Part shown: positions 62,829-64,000 of the stretch, in pieces | How the letters are laid out: every line of letters begins with the position of its first letter | Numbering within the stretch: position 1 is the first letter of the stretch | Source: Mansonella perstans | Taxonomy: Eukaryota > Nematoda > Chromadorea > Rhabditida > Onchocercidae | Length of the DNA: 64,000 nucleotides | Direction: 5' to 3' | NCBI GenBank assembly: GCA_037074765.1 | Contig: JBAMDO010000572.1 | Span: forward strand, 662,501-726,500 | Notes under the pieces: generated by a model | What the model was told of the DNA's origin: nothing | What the model saw: only the letters and a program-made list of their open reading frames with translations | Database searches by the model: none | Made by a program: the position numbers and the translations under genes

Positions 62829-64000
62829 AGCTGGAAAGACTGGTATAACCAATGAGCCTTATTGGAAAGGAAGATGAAACTCAATTCAAGCACAATGCTT
62901 TTTGAAGCTCAATGAAGCGTAAGATGAAGATGACAAATTTAAAGCAATGCAAAATACCAAATATTAGTTTGAAGTGATGGAAGTAATGAATGTAGCAAAA
63001 AAGGAAGTGATGGAAGCGAAGGAAGAAGGAATTACAATGATCTTCCCCATCAACATTCCAGAAGTGCCTGCCATTCTTAGCAATTTAGCTTACAGTAGTC
63101 CAAAAATTTCTCTTCATTTGATGCTTTCATGCCTAATTTAACTACTGCATTGTAGTAGAGAGTACTTCAGAAATACTTCATCATTGTAAATTTTTCGTTC
63201 TTCCACGCATTGTCTGGTGTTTTTATCCACGGAGCTAAATATTTCTTTTGCCAAAAAAAATAATATTCTTCGATAGCCAAAACCAGCAGCTACTTAAGAA
63301 TCATTTTGCCCGTTTGAATTCAACCAATCCACTTCCTTAAGTGAGAGCAGATAAAGCGAAAAATCTTGAAAACCTTCCATATATGAAATATAAAAATTAC
63401 TTGCCATTTGATTTTGCAAATGGCTCTAAAGAAATTAAAACCCATTTACTGTGAATCAGAAAATGACTTTTAACTTTCATCGCAAAAAAATTTCGGAATA
63501 ATGAAAAGAAGTACATGTAGAAAAATAAACCATACTTAACAAACTTGTCGTTTTTCCACCGTTTGAAAAGAACATCACTCTCATATCACAACATATTTCA
63601 TTGATAATTTAATTGGATCGAAGATCTATTAATGTCAACATATTTTTTTGTACTCTTTCTAATAACAAATAAAGTTCATTAGCATAAAAAGATCATTAAA
63701 ATGATGTGGAATTATATGATGTTGGAATTCATATACCTACAAAAAATCATTTCAGTACGAAGCAAAATACTACTAAATATCAGTTGCATAGGTTATTTAT
63801 TCTAGAAGCATTTGGTAATTCTAATAATAACAACAGTTATAACATAAACAATTCTTTTAACTCGGATCAACTCAAATATGCTTTCAGCAAAATTGAATCA
63901 TGCTAATTAAACAGAAGCACAAAACAAAACAATCCGGATTCCCTGAGAATAAAAAGGATTAAGCGAAAGCTAGAAAGAAAAGAATGTCAACGCCAACGTT
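62829..64000. other. upstream region of unc-25
   Basis: About 1.2 kb upstream of the unc-25 ATG, presumably promoter. A single TAATCC (minus strand, 63961-63956), the core bound by UNC-30 in C. elegans, is present but one 6-mer is not evidence. The open frame 63706-63906 has an Asn-rich end and no splice support. No other gene is called. Confidence 0.45.

Noticed and set aside
63706..63906. Asn-rich open frame at the right edge
   Set aside because: No splice support, low-complexity NNNN stretch and no family resemblance.
63956..63961. UNC-30-type site TAATCC upstream of unc-25
   Set aside because: A single 6-base match about 1.1 kb upstream is expected by chance.

Overview
This window is nuclear DNA of a nematode and most probably of a filarial-type (Spirurina, clade III) worm. 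The sequence is AT-rich, introns are many and mostly 100-900 bp, exons are short with GT..AG ends and TTTCAG/TTTTAG acceptors, and several initiator ATGs sit within a few bases of a splice acceptor, as expected for spliced-leader trans-splicing. Recognisable proteins resemble nematode orthologues (a UNC-25-type glutamate decarboxylase, an EGL-45-type eIF3a). The species cannot be named from sequence alone. No rRNA, tRNA, CRISPR or intact transposon was seen.

Layout, left to right. (1) 759-6239 (+): a 15-exon gene for a single-pass membrane protein of unknown family, with an in-frame 9-residue tandem repeat. (2) 8352-15480 (-): complete 18-exon eIF3a. (3) 18502-26121 (+): ATPSCKMT/FAM173 lysine methyltransferase; its 6.6-kb first intron holds a complete, intronless, same-strand XPR1 phosphate-exporter gene (21524-23692). 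(4) 28927-29816 (-) Ly6/three-finger protein, divergent from 30199-31455 (+) atypical dual-specificity phosphatase; then 32639-34797 (-) GT31 glycosyltransferase. (5) 34.8-40.1 kb: gene-poor, with two candidate small membrane-protein exon sets. (6) 40179-41346 (-): unknown basic protein, followed by a 38-bp satellite. (7) 43183-51766 (+): RPRD1, DRG2, SDHAF2 and TM2D2 in one orientation with 0.6-0.75-kb gaps and acceptors just before the downstream starts, a candidate operon. (8) 51.8-54.7 kb: gene-poor, with a decayed cysteine-rich secreted-protein pseudogene. (9) 54745-56178 (+): secreted cysteine-containing unknown. (10) 57581-62828 (-): complete 12-exon unc-25 glutamate decarboxylase.

Exon models were built by hand from splice signals, reading-frame continuity and remembered family sequences. 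For all recognised genes the exon phases close exactly, except the C-terminus of ATPSCKMT. The most notable points are the nested intronless XPR1, two poly(A) tracts flanked by direct repeats (retroposition-like scars), the frameshifted secreted-protein pseudogene, the phosphatase lacking the signature histidine, and the four-gene co-directional cluster.
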